In this document: positions 11,908 through 24,570 of the stretch, in pieces
Position numbering within the stretch: the first letter of the stretch is position 1
How the letters are laid out: every line of letters starts with the position of its first letter
Origin: Tyto alba
Taxonomy: Eukaryota; Chordata; Aves; Strigiformes; Tytonidae
Direction of reading: 5' to 3'
Assembly (NCBI RefSeq): GCF_018691265.1
Contig: NW_024881296.1
Span: 11,377,427 to 11,441,426, forward strand
DNA: 64,000 nt
Position numbers and translations under genes: made by a program
The notes under the pieces: generated by a model
Database searches by the model: none
Seen by the model: only the letters and a program-made list of their open reading frames with translations
Told to the model about the DNA's origin: nothing

Positions 11908-11942
<35 letters not shown>

Positions 11943-12411
11943 CTGGATAGCATACAGACTTCATAAGCCACTTGCTTTTGTCTTACTGATTAGACTATTG
12001 ACAGCAGTTCTATGAGTGATTTATGGTTTCCTAGAATGTCTGTTTTAGGAGTGGAAAACAATATTATTACTTTTGTAGTTCATGGAATAGCTTGTCATTA
12101 GGGCTTGGAAATCAGCTGCAATATTTGTTCCTGCAGTGCATAACTGTAGCTTCTGTAGTTTTGTACAGTGGAATAAAAACATGTAGTAGCTTGTTACAAA
12201 GCCAGCCTTAAAAGCTCAAACTTTTGCCAATTTTCTGCTTGGCATTAATTGGATGTTTGGTATCAGAGAAGAAAAACAACACACTGAAAAACAAACAGAG
12301 AGAGCCTGAAAATAGAGAAGAAACTAGGCAGAAAATCTTCGAAATAAAGATATTGATAGCATACTACTGTCTGGGACTGCAGTAACTTTATTAAGTGTGT
12401 TTCACATGCTT
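11078..12411. other. Unassigned non-coding DNA with a T31 run
   Basis: Contains the T31 homopolymer (11912-11942) and short C runs near 11449 and 11488. No exon or interspersed repeat is recognised. Confidence 0.55.
11912..11942. repeat. Poly(T) run of 31 bases
   Basis: An uninterrupted run of T, the longest homopolymer in the window. The sequence on its right, read on the minus strand, is not a transcript I recognise, so a retrocopy tail is not supported. Length may be unreliable in the assembly. Confidence 0.9.
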
Positions 12412-12443
12412 CTGTATTGTATGATTCATTCTGTACAATACAG
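12412..12443. repeat. Perfect 10-bp inverted repeat next to the G-rich tract
   Basis: CTGTATTGTA (12412-12421) pairs perfectly with TACAATACAG (12434-12443) across a 12-base loop. One more T-A pair extends the stem. It abuts the purine-rich tract that starts at 12444. Confidence 0.65.
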
Positions 12444-12544
12444 AGAAGAAAGAGAAGGCAAGGCAAGGCAAGGCAAGGGAGGGGAAAGGAGGGAAGGGCA
12501 AGGGAGGGGAGTTGAGGGGAGAGGAGGGAGGCAAGGCAAGAAAG
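12444..12544 (+). repeat. Purine-rich tract with (GGCAA)n units, G-quadruplex-capable
   Basis: GGCAA units repeat at 12457-12477, then come many runs of three or four G separated by one to five bases (about 12477-12529), and GGCAA units return near 12529-12540. More than four closely spaced G runs satisfy the usual G-quadruplex pattern on the plus strand. The minus-strand Leu/Pro/Ser-rich open frame at 12263-12661 runs through this tract and is an artefact of it. Confidence 0.85.
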
Positions 12545-13261
12545 CATGGATTTGTTCAACTCTTCTATGTTTCTAGACAAGGACAAAGAGCAGAGAGGAT
12601 TCCTTAACAACCCAGAGGATAGGAGCAATAACTGCGCTGTATATTTGTCTCTCCTATACATAGAAAAATAGCACTATATATTGTAGTATTATATACCTTC
12701 TGTATTCCCAGTGAGAAAGACAACACAAATGTGGGAACAAGGGAGTGAATGCAAGGAGCTCAAGTGATTTATTTATGTGGTATTGCAGGGGAAACTCTGT
12801 GAGAGTGTGCTCGACTTTCACAAATAGTTTAGCTGAAGGGCAAGAACGTGCACTATTACATTGTACACATGACTACTTCAGTGGTGCTGGTACATTGTTA
12901 AATGCATATGGTTTCTGTGAAATAATTGTGGGTGCCTGAGTTTCTGTTAAATTGCAAGACAATTTTCAGCCAATACTATGCTAGAAATTTCCCCAGATAA
13001 CTACAGTTGCATGGTGCTCAGAAATTCTCAGGCAGTTTCCTCTGGGTTTTAATTTCTTTGTTTTCATAGGAGGTTAATCATATACCATCATATACTCACA
13101 CTCTGCTGCTTTCTAAGAGTCAAGCTATATTTTGGTGTTATTAGTTGTTGGGTTTTGGTTCTGGGGGTTTTTTAACTGACCAAAGTAAATAGATGTGGAA
13201 TAGTTAAAAAAGACATTTTTGTAGGAATCATTGGAGACAAAGACTTTTCTGCATCAGTGGG

Positions 13262-13281
13262 AAAAAAAAAAAAAAAAAAAA
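13262..13281. repeat. Poly(A) run of 20 bases
   Basis: Uninterrupted A run with no recognised retrocopy upstream on the plus strand. Confidence 0.9.
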
Positions 13282-15312
13282 GACATATGCAAGAACTCCT
13301 TATAGTAATATAGATGGGCTCACAACTATGCATGGACTAAGAATTCTCCTTGAACTCCTGGTGTGTCTCCTGTACTTTGAAATAACATTCTGCCTATTAT
13401 CCACTGGGCTTCTCACACAGGAGAGGGACCAAGAAAGAAGGAGGAAGGATATAAAGAAAAGCAGCAGCAGCACAAGCACATTTTTTATGCTGCTGAGCTT
13501 TTCTTCCTGCAAAAGGAAAGGAAATGGCCTTTCATTCCCATTGCTGTCTATGGCACTTTCCTCTCTGTGGATCCCATTAATTTTAACACACTGGTCTTAC
13601 CATGTACATCCAAGCTCCTGTCTCATTTTTGGTGCCTTTTGGTGCTCTGAAGATTTGTAAGAGGAAGTAGGACATAGTTACACAGGACAAAAGAGGGCAA
13701 AAGTTCAAAGTAGGTGAGAATTTTCTGCAGAAATGATAGATTGCTGACAATCTTGCAAAGCATGGCAATACTTTCCCCTTCCTCTCTTCATTCATCTTCA
13801 TTCCATTTACTGTCAGAAAGGGGAAAGGTTTTCCTGCAGAAGTTGAGCTTCTGTCTCCTTCCTAAGTAGTTAGAACTTGTAATGATATAAGTGATCATTT
13901 CTGGACTAAAATAAATGATATTTCTATTCAAGCAATTAAAATGTAATTCACAATCATAATGAAATAAAAAAGGTGCAGATGTTTCTGTGCAGTTTTATTC
14001 AGTGACTTTCTGTGTGTTAAAAATTATATTCTTTTAATGCTTAAAAAATTCAACAAAAATTACAGTTAAATAGGTGGTCTATTAGCTAGTATTGATGATC
14101 AATTACTAATAATCACACTACACTGTAGTTCAAGAAATGCCTAGTTATTTTTATAATACAAATACACAATTACATGTTAGTTGGAATGAGTGAGTTCTAA
14201 GTAATCTCTTTTTCTGGGGGAAGAGTCTCTCTACTTCTGTTTCCTGATATACAAAATAATATCAACCTAGAAAAGTTTATATTTTAACCCTAAATTTTCT
14301 TAACTCTCTTTCCCTGAGATTGCACAGGACTTTAAATTATGCTGTGTGGAAAAAAGTGGGAGAAAATAATACAATTGTAATCTGCAACAAATCTCAGATT
14401 TTTTTTTTCACATTTGATTAACAGTATTCTCTCCCTGTTCACAAGGGGAAGACCTCCTATATAGAATGGAGCACAATTCTATTTTTATGGAGATCAGTAC
14501 AGACAGGCACTTACTGTCTTTCTGTATTGTCCTCAAAGTCTTCAAAGACGTGATTTTTGAATGTCAAATACTTTTCATATCATCAGAAAGTAACATATGC
14601 AATAAAAAATTGACAGAAATATTCATTCTTTAAACTGAAGGTAGTTTAACATGAGCATTTGACAATCTATTTTGCATTCTGCTAACCACATCTCTTAATT
14701 TTCTGAAAGAATATGCCTGTATTTTATTTGAACTTCTGGGCAGTATCATGATTAAATCCATACAATTCCAAAGACAGATAAAAAAATAAAATCTGACTCC
14801 CCCAAGGTTAATCAACAGGCAAGATACAAAGTTAACTCTCCCCTCTCTTTTCTTTCTGCTATTTTCCATCCAGCATAGTTGATTTAAAACTTGAGGAATT
14901 GAGGACATCTCTAGCTATAGGGAAAGAACAGTGCTTTTGAGTGAACCATGAAAACTGCAATTGCTCCATCACCTCTCATGACGAACAAATTATAACTCTA
15001 ACTCACAGTGATTTTTCTAAATCCACAGAAAAAAAAGAAGTACTTCTCACACTTACAGAAGATGCACTAAAGAAGTGATGGAAGCAGAGATTGCTGACAT
15101 GTCCATGGCCTCCACATTATCGTTGTCCCATATAATGCATACGTTTATGGTCACATGACACTGAAAAGTTTATGCAGCCCCGTATGTTCCCCTCCATCAC
15201 CATCACAGCATCTGTACCTGCTACTGCATAGGCAACAATTTTAGTTCCCCTGTCAAAAAAATAAAAAAGTCAACTGAAGTGATTATGGAAAAGTAATTTG
15301 CAAAGGTAGTTC

Positions 15313-15333
15313 TTTTTTTTTTTTTTTTTTTTT
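15313..15333. repeat. Poly(T) run of 21 bases
   Basis: Uninterrupted T run in AT-rich sequence; no recognised element is attached. Confidence 0.9.
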
Positions 15334-18300
15334 ATGTGGGACTGGATAAAGCTCAATATCCACTCCAACTAGCTAAAACAATATTACTATGCTATATTCA
15401 AGTTAATAATTCAGTAATACTAGCCTCATAAACATGGTTGAATCAAAATGTCCATTAATATATCATTGGTATTTCTTTCATGCATAGTATATACTATCTC
15501 AATATGGTTTTATGCATTTCTTCTGCCAAATTAAAAAATATGACAGGAAAATATTCACTAAAGTGGTATATTTGTTAATTTAGGATGCTGACAGTACTCA
15601 GATTCTTCAACAGTTTCTTTGCTGTCTTGCACTTTACCACCAATTTGTAATAAACCTGATTTCATTGCTGACTTGTGAGGCTTATGAGGAATTTACAAAA
15701 GAAAATGAGAAGAAGCTGGAATTCTTATAATGTGATATAATTGTTTGTACATGTTATTAAAGCTAGATCCAGTTTAGTGAACTGCTATCTAATAAATTCT
15801 TGTATATTAGAATTTATGCAGAGTTACAGAGCATTTTTGATGTACCTCAGGAGCTAAATGCTGATTTCTCCTTTTTCATTAATGATTATTATACAACTTT
15901 TATAAAACACCCTCAAAAAGCAAGTTGGTTTCTCACTGCTGCTCTTCTCTATGGTCAGCTACAGCAGTGCTCTTGTTCTGAGGCTCATGTTTGTTTACAA
16001 GATATCTCAGTATACATTGAAATGTTGCTTTCATTTTTCCAAAACCTTATGGTGTTATCACCACAAGTTAAGCCTTAGAGCATTATTGCAAGCTATAAAT
16101 GAGTCAGTAAGAACTGTAGTTGTCCAAGACAGTAATTTAAGAATACCCCACAAGGGTTTCTTAGTTAAGTGCAGTTGTAGTGTCCAACTTTTTGAGTTGC
16201 TGGCAGCAAAACAGACAGCACAGTAGAAGGCACAGGCCACTTTAAACAGAAAAATTGTGCCTTTTGACAGGAAAAGCACACAAGCTGTAGAATACAAAAG
16301 CATCAGAATCAGACTGATGCCTATATTTGAACAGTAGTGTGAAATTCATTTTAAAATAAGTGCTTTATTCATATAATTATTATCAGATACTGCTGGGTTT
16401 TCTTAGTCATAAGTAGTGGTCACAGCACTGGCAGTCTTAGTCATCACTTTAGTTAGGAGGGTCAGGTGTCTCAGCACCTCAAGACTGTATTTAATTTAGA
16501 TAAATTAATGAACACCAATGTTCTGGTCATTGAATTTATCTCACCCACAATTTTTAGAATCCATGACAAAAGTATCAGTTGTAATTCTAACAATCAATCA
16601 AAAAGAATCACTTTGATGACCCAAGGGCATTGTATATGTGCATTTTCATATTAAGTATATATATATTAGTAATATATACAGCGAAAAAACATGAATATCC
16701 TAATTTTCATCTCATATAAGCCCAGAAGAGTTGAAGACAGAGCAAAAAAAAAAGTATTACTACTGACAATGCATTAACAGTAAGCTGTTCCTGTTTTCCT
16801 GACACAGATTTGACTACTACTTCACCTCTGTTTAGTAACCTAGTAATCTTTCCGAAGTCCACAGGGTATATGAATTCTTTATCAGACTTAAGTTGTACTG
16901 AAGTAAAAAGGAAAAAAATGCAAGCTACTGTTTGTACCCGTGCCAGAAGCCCCATCTAGTAATGCCATACAGAGCAAAAAGATAAAATAATGGAATTGTT
17001 CTGGAGATTAAGTGGGAAGTTTCTTGCCATTTCTGTGGACATTGCTACCTTGTAAGATACTGTAACTAGATTTGCATTCATGCAAGACTATTTCTACATC
17101 TCTCTATATAAAAGAAATAAGCAGCCTAGTAAGTCTTAAGTCTACAAATTGCTTACTCTGGACTCCAGGTTCCCTCTGCATACAGGTGCAGAAACAGTTT
17201 AAGATTATTCTTTGTCTTTCTGCAATCTATTTCATCAAAGAAATCCAGGATAAACCACCAGGCTTTATAGCTGAGAGAGGCATCTGGGCACTCGGGAAAA
17301 GCTATGCAAGCTTCCTGGGTAGTTCTTTGTCCTGGTGTAGCCAATCAAATTTTTACCACATTTGTCATAATACATATTCTGAGATTGCCACTACTATCAG
17401 AAAAATAAACAAAAACATTAGGAATTCTTTAAAAATACACTCAGGAACACGTAAACCATGTAAAAAATTTTGCTATCACTACACTGAAGTGCTCCATGAT
17501 AAATCAGGAGAAATGGCTTGAAAGAATTTACATGAATCAGTTCAACTGATGTGAGTGCCTGTAGACTGATGCTACTTAAAGTTAGTACTAACACTGCTCT
17601 CAGAAAAAAAGGCCAAAACATATTACATCAGTTTTTATCCGTAGTATAATGCCATTTACTTTGACGTCATAGCCACAAAGATATGCACCATTATTTAAGC
17701 TGCAAGTACTGAGTTGCCATCATAAATAATCTCATACAGAGTTTTCTTAATATATTTTTCCTTGCCTAGAACTGATTAGTATAGAAACATTCTCTACCAT
17801 GATTAACAATGCCCCATAGGTAATGGATTTTGATTGTTTACCTAGTATCTTCTAAGCATACGTAAGAATTAATTTAAGTGTCTGAGTCAACATAATCTGG
17901 TCTGTTCTCTGACAAAGGAAAGATTTTATCAATTTATTTTACTTTCTATTATGTGGAGACTAACCTGAATTTGTTTTGTATACCCATTTGAAATGACCAC
18001 CAGCAGTACTGTACAGAAGCAGAAATGAGGTTTACAAAAATTTACACTCCAGAGTCTTCTATTGGCACTCATTTCATTTGCAATCAGTGTGTTCCATTTC
18101 TTATCAGTAGCAAGTCCCTTCATAGCAATAACTTCAGAATATGTGCTAATCTGGGATGCAATACCACAAATGGAATTTCGGCTGGAGGAAACCCAAATAT
18201 TACAATTTATTTCTAAGACTCAAGTTGTCAGAGTAAGAGGCATTTTAATCTGAAAAGTCACCTTAGCTGTAGTGTTTAATCCTCAAAAGAGATCTATTCA

Positions 18301-19807
18301 ATATTGCAGTTGTAAATTCGAACATGGCCAGAAGGCCAGAAAGAAGAAAAGAAATATATATCTGCAACTCTTTCAAAAATAAGTAATGAAAAGACCCTTC
18401 ATTCTCTTCCTCTCATTGCTTTTAGGGCATACCAAGAAAATTGAAGTGTAAGACTGTGCTGCAGTGAGTGTAAGAACAAAGGTAAACTTGAGGGCAGTTT
18501 TCAAAAAGAGAGGCCTGGTAGGGAGAAAGCAGAGAATTAAGGTTCTTTTATTACTACATTAGGACATGCTCAAAAAATATTATGCATATCATCTTGTTGG
18601 TCTTTTGGTTATGCTCAGGTACAGCATCAGAATAGTATCTGATATACTGTCTCCTGAGACCATTTCTCCACTGGTCTTGAGGCTGTTTCTTATGTTGTCT
18701 ACAAAACTTTTTCTTTCTCTATTTTCATTCTGTATCATCACTGTTGCATTTCAATCTTACCGAAGTTACGAAGAGAAAACCAGGATGCAAACTCAAATGC
18801 AAAAAAGAAGGTGGAATATCTTTCTGTACATAGTTTTTCTTGAGGTAAACCCCATTCAGACCCATTCAGTTTTCCCTTGGAACAGTTGTATCTTAACTTA
18901 AGGTAAGCAGATAAGTTACCTGCTCTCAGCCTCTCTGTAAGCACCACAGAACTCAGAATGTTATCACAACACACTCTTCTATAGGGTTTCATCTTTATTC
19001 CAAAAGAATTTATGGGTTAGATAAATGCTCATCAACAGATTATCAGCTCTTTGTCTATGCTAGTACAGTAACAGAAAGTTGGTATGATCATATGGCTTTT
19101 ATCAAATGATGAAATGGTACAACATACTTGCTATCTTTCTGTCTTTTGTTTTTTAAACAGATGGGCTTCAGATACTTTAAAATGATAAAATAAAAATTCC
19201 TGTACCACACATTGGGTATGTGAGCATAAATGATCAATTGTTTGGGATTATTTTCAAATGGTTCAGAAGTAGAAAAATAATAGTCATTTGGAGTTTGTAT
19301 TTTAGGATCTGATTTTGAACAGTTGTACATCCACCTGAGAAGTCGTCATTATTTTTGTTAATCTAACTCAGTTAAATAATGTTTTTTGTGGCAGAGAATA
19401 AATTTCATTCTATACTGTATTTATCCCCATGAGAAGAAGAATTAAATGACAATGGGATAAATGATTTTCCATGGCCTCAAAACTGCACAAATACCTGCGG
19501 AAAAAAAGTTGGGTTTCCCAAAACAGTGAGCTATAAACACCTTTGTTGCTGTTCCTAGGGGGGAAGGAAGAGGCTTAGTTTTGGACTGAGACCAAATGTC
19601 AAAAGAGAGATGTTTAGGAAGATTTTTCATTATTATTATTGGTATTATTTATTGGTATTAGGTTTCAACTGCCTTTTGTTTCCTTCAGCTGCTCTCTCAC
19701 CTTAAAAGTGTCAAGCTCAGGAGGTCAAGAAGAAGATTAAGGAATTTTACAGATAACGGGAATTTGAACCAACAACTGAAATCTGAAGTTAGCAGAGTTT
19801 AAACACC

Positions 19808-19839
19808 AAACATGGTGTTGGAAAAACAACACCATGTTT
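19808..19839. repeat. Perfect 13-bp hairpin with six-base A-rich loop
   Basis: AAACATGGTGTTG (19808-19820) pairs perfectly with CAACACCATGTTT (19827-19839) across the loop GAAAAA. A third copy of the word AACACC lies just upstream at 19802, so the central GGTGTT could pair with either side. The stem is shorter than a typical microRNA precursor. No U-rich terminator-like context or known RNA family is evident. Confidence 0.75.
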
Positions 19840-22800
19840 AATAGTGAGACAGTGAGGGTGATGATCATGGACCATGACAAATTCTTCATCACCTACAGCT
19901 AGGATTTATGTCCTTCTAAAAGATGCACTCAAATGGAGCTTATGAAATCAGATGTAGCAATCATTTTCAGGAATTCTATATTAAGATTATCTCAGAGGTC
20001 AAACAGACACTTGAAATAGTTATCTGACTTTTAATTCTATTAATACTATTAATATATATATAGCAGAAAAATCTGATACATGCAATATGATAATTAAAAA
20101 AGAGTAAAAAATGAAATCAACTTTAAAGAAACTGATTTTATTTTTTATACTTGTTCTCAAAACGAAAATACGTTGGATAATTATATTAGATAATTATAAT
20201 TAATTGTAATTAGCGTTGTAAAATAGATATATGCTAAAAATCTCTATACAAATCATAATTGCAATAAATATGCTTTAGAGGGTAAAAAGGAAAGTGTCTG
20301 TTAAGCTTGTTGAATTACGTATTTTAGGAAATATGTAGAAAATAGCAGAGGTAATTTGAAAAGAATTTATCAAATGATACTAGTTCAAGCTATCTTCTCA
20401 CTGGAAAATGCTGAGGGACCCATGAACTATTCAGATGGCACAGGTCACAGAAGCCACCCCCTCTGGGTTGGAAGGCTCCTTAAAAAACCCCTTGGATTAA
20501 GCTTCAGAAAAAGGCAGCACATATGTGATATTCTCCATCTGGAGGGTGTGATCAAAATGGGTCCATCACAAAGTAGCTGCAGCCTGTAAGTGCTTTCACC
20601 ATGGTCACAGCTGGAGGCTGAGCTGTGGATTTGTAGGTCAAGCTTTTATACTTATTGCTGATAACTATTAGAATCTATGTGGAATGCTGACAGGTTCTTT
20701 CCAGGCACTGACCTAGATTTAGCCTGATGCAGTTCAAAAGCCTTTTTGCAGGGAGAAAACCCTAACCTTCCTAATATTCTGTCTAATATATGCAATTCAT
20801 TTAGTCTAGAAGACTCTACATCTAGTAGAATAAGAAGACAATTCAAAGCATCAAGGGAATACACTAAATATGATCATACCCCAGTTTCATCACCTCTGTA
20901 TGACTGACTGCAACAAAGATTATTCTACAGAATTATAAAACTATGATTCCTGTGAGTTATTCTCAAAGGACATCAATCAAAGTTTCAATCTCATTACAGA
21001 CTTGAGAGCTTTTATCTTCTTTGGCAAGTTCAAGTTCAGGATGATGACTTTGACCTTCTCAGAGCACCTCTAAATCCACAGAAATGGGGGTCTTTATCAT
21101 GGGCGCTTATTTCTGTATATCCAGCAGAGCACCTTATGGAAATTTTCTATTGCATTCACCATAAGCTTAGATTTCACTTTTCTGTGGTATTGCTTATAAA
21201 ATTCCTTTTCACATCTACAATCTCAGGGAGATGTAGGACATTTACCACTTCTCTCATCTTAATACTAATCTACTAAAAATCTACCTTTCCTTAAAATATC
21301 AATATCACATTCTAATGAGTACATTCCTACTTAAATCCTTATATCTAAACAAAAAAATCCCCTGTGTTTTTCTTAGTAAAAAGGCTGTTTCTCAACCTTA
21401 GCTGGCCTTAGAGATAAGAAAGATGTTCCCAGCTACATAGGGAGTTTGTGACATTCTGCACATTGATATACCTTCGACCTTCATCCTTTCCAAAATATAA
21501 GGATTTTCTGAAACTCTTGAGATTACTGATATCACATAGTGTTCTTACCTTTAAAATCTCTTAGTAGCTATCTAGCAGAATACACAATCAGAAGCAAACA
21601 TATATTAATTTTCAAGACTGACAATGACTGAATGCATGTGGTTTTTTTTTTTTTTTTAATTGTAATACTTTTACATCTTCCTAAACTACCATACTTCACT
21701 GGAACAGCTTCTCAGAATGAATGCTGAGTCCAAAATTTTTTAAATTCCTGTTCTTTCTGTGGTAACGTTTCCTTTACATAATGAAGCACTAATTTAAGTT
21801 GACTGACAAGCACCAGACAAGGGCTTTTGTGCAAACCCTGTTGCATATCAATATATTAGAACTCAATTTTATAAGGATAGTGCGAAAAATTCCTTTTTGC
21901 ATACTGAGGATATACTATAGTATAACTTATCAGTGAGAAAACTAGATTCATTCAAAATTTCTATTCCAAGATGCTTCCTATTTTTCAACATGGTACATTG
22001 GCCAAATCATTGCACACGTGTTGGCTCATCTTTGCAGTGAAGATTGTGCACTCACTGCTGATCTATGCAGGCCATTGCATCTTATGCTAATTCATCTAGA
22101 ATGTTCAATAGCTCTGGAGGCCATCAAAATGGCTTCCAAATGCCATTTCCAGAATCTTCAGGGGTTTCTATGCTCACTTTATATGACATCCAGGAACAAA
22201 CTTCTGAAATAGGAAGTATACACAGTAATATAAATCAGTTGATTTCTAGTTTTGGCTCTCTTGGAAGATACTCACATTAGATCTGGAAGACAGGTCAAAC
22301 TACTGGAGTGGAGCAATCCTTAGATTTGGAATGTCTGAGTTTTAAATATGTATTTCAGCCCCACTGCTATTTTTTATGCTTAAAATCATGTTCTTGTTCT
22401 TTCTTATTTTTGGCTATTGTCTTCCTAGGCATCTTGTCTTCCATAAGTTCTTACTAATCAGAAGTTTATATCACTTAATTTCAAGCCAAACTCTACCTAT
22501 CTGAAATTCAATTCAACGCTATATCACATATGAACACATCAAATGAAGCACCATTTTTTTCCTATTATACTCTATTTTTTGACGATTCTAAAGCCATACA
22601 TGAGCATATAATCTGTTTATTTTTTGTCTCTTGACCTGAAGTCTCATTTACTAATTTTCAGCACTGAGGGGGAAATATTTTTTCTATACATCCTTAAAGG
22701 GTGCATTTATTATCTTATTGGCAACATCACTGAATTTTTTTTTCCTTTTTTGGAAAAACATGACAAGCATCTAAAGACATGAAAGGAAACACATTTCAGT

Positions 22801-24564
22801 TCCATCACTCTGGAACGGAATTTATCTATTTAAAGAGAAAACAGAATATCTAAAAAATATCTAAGCCACTGTTCTGTTCTTTTCAAAGTTATTAATACCT
22901 GTAATAAAATCTATATTTTGGTATGTTAATCTTTAAACTATCCACAGTTCCTCTTTCTTGAATTCTGCTTGTCACACTGCCAATTTATGTAGCTCCTTTA
23001 AGTTTTTTTGAATCCAGCCCTTTCTAGTTACAAGTAATGTAAACAGCATCTACATGTTTAACCAACTTAAATAATATGCAATAAATTCCTGCTTCTTAGA
23101 TTGTCACCAATGTATACAGTGAAAATGAGGGCAATTGTCCAAGATTCATGCAGCTAAAGGTCTTTAACTGTGAAAGAGACTGCAGTTGTCTGTTTAATGC
23201 ATGCATAAGATTCATGGCCTACCTGACAACATAGGTGTGTAGCTCTTGTTCAAAAGTTACAGCCAGTCATCTTAATCTCACCACACCATTCAGAAACATT
23301 TTAATTCGATCAAGCCTCGAGTTTGAATAGCTCAGCCAGACAGATTGGGAGTGAGGCTCTCAAGCCAACAGCAGATCCTTCTGGTAGGAAAGCCATCCTG
23401 GGACCAACAGGGAGACAGTGAGCATGGCTCAGTGATGAAGTTAATAGGAAGGCAGAAACAAAACTAAGGATGAACCAGGTAGGAAAATGAAGACCAAGCA
23501 AAGATATAAGCTCAGTTAGGCCAGGCCTAAGGAACAAGAAAGAACAGTGGTGTAGAGAGGCTACAGCCTGAAGCCTGAAAGGCCAGTGATCTAGCAGCTT
23601 TTGACATATGCTCCAGATTCCTGAGATGCACCAAGGTCTGATGACTATGTGGTTCACTTGCAATGTCATGTGGGTAGATCCACCACATCTCGTGAGGTCA
23701 CTATGAACACAGCCATCTGAACGACTATTAGCTCCTTCTAAACAGTTAGCCTTAGGATACTTGACAAATTTTTGGATGCAACAGGAAAATACTAGTGCAT
23801 AAAAGGTGCATAAGTACCATGACTATACATTGCTTTGCCTGGAAACAGGAAGATCCATGGAGACACTCAGCTGAGATGCTGCCAGAGAGAGTTGTTCACA
23901 ATAGTTTGAAACTGGACAATCACCCAGACACTAGTGGTGGTGAACAAAATAGGAACAGAAGCAGAAAAGACTGACCTGGGTATTAGAAGAGAATGTGTCA
24001 TCCTTTTCTGGTAGAGTTCTGTCTCAGCTGAGATCTGTAACTTTTGGCTTGAATCTCCTTCCAGTGCACAGCTGCGATAGCAGAATACTGAACAAAATAA
24101 AATCAAAGTTTGAATGAATGTAAATTATGTATTTTTGTTATACTCTTATAATAATATATTTCTAACATTTTCAAATTATTTTGACAAATAAAAGATCACT
24201 GTTTATCAATACAACTTACAGTGACTCCTGCTTGGCAATATATATCAACAATCTCTTCACTGATTTTTTTTTTTTTTTAATTATTCATAAAGCTCTACAA
24301 ATTATGGGGATTTTTTTTGTTTATAGAACTACCTCTTAAAAAATAAGGACTCAAAATATATACATATGACTCTTAAATGGTTAATGCTTTTAGTAATAAT
24401 GCAAGCTTTTTGCCTAGTTAGAATTTTATATAAGCAAATGACACACAATTAAAATAATTCCAATTCCAAAAAAAAGTTTTCATCTGGGTGAAGGAAATGT
24501 GTTTCCTTCAGAAGCTGGCAATGTATTTGGAAACAAGACACGCTTGCCTTGTGTGTCTGTGTTT
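19840..24564. other. Unassigned non-coding DNA; one GC-richer block
   Basis: AT-rich with a T16 run at 21642-21657. A GC-richer piece at about 23300-23700, carrying a 119-codon minus-strand open frame, and another at about 20400-20640 stand out from the surroundings. Neither contains a repeat or protein family I recognise. They may be old repeats or unclassified sequence. Confidence 0.45.
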
Positions 24565-24570
24565 TGCCAG
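24565..24570. repeat. Target-site duplication, left copy (TGCCAG)
   Basis: TGCCAG here is repeated exactly at 25274-25279, immediately outside the LTR. Six-base duplications are typical of class II (beta-like, ERVK) retroviral integration. Confidence 0.7.

Larger units (their letters stand above)
12545..19807. other. Unassigned non-coding DNA; homopolymers only
   Basis: Seven kilobases of AT-rich DNA holding an A20 run (13262-13281) and a T21 run (15313-15333). The longest open frame is 149 codons (17072-17521, plus). It shows no signal peptide, repeat or motif I recognise, and length alone does not exclude chance. I see no tRNA, CR1 or LTR sequence in this stretch. Confidence 0.5.

Noticed and set aside
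12263..12661. 132-codon minus-strand frame rich in Leu, Pro and Ser
   Set aside because: It runs through the purine-rich simple repeat at 12444-12544, which generates the composition.
17072..17521. 149-codon plus-strand open frame, the longest not in a repeat
   Set aside because: No motif, signal peptide or recognisable family; AT-rich codon content and length are within chance expectation for 64 kb read in six frames.
20464..20496. GGGTTGGAAGGCTCCTTAAA considered as an antisense CR1 3' end
   Set aside because: The matching word is short, lacks the ATAGAATCATAG terminus and is not followed by other CR1 landmarks.
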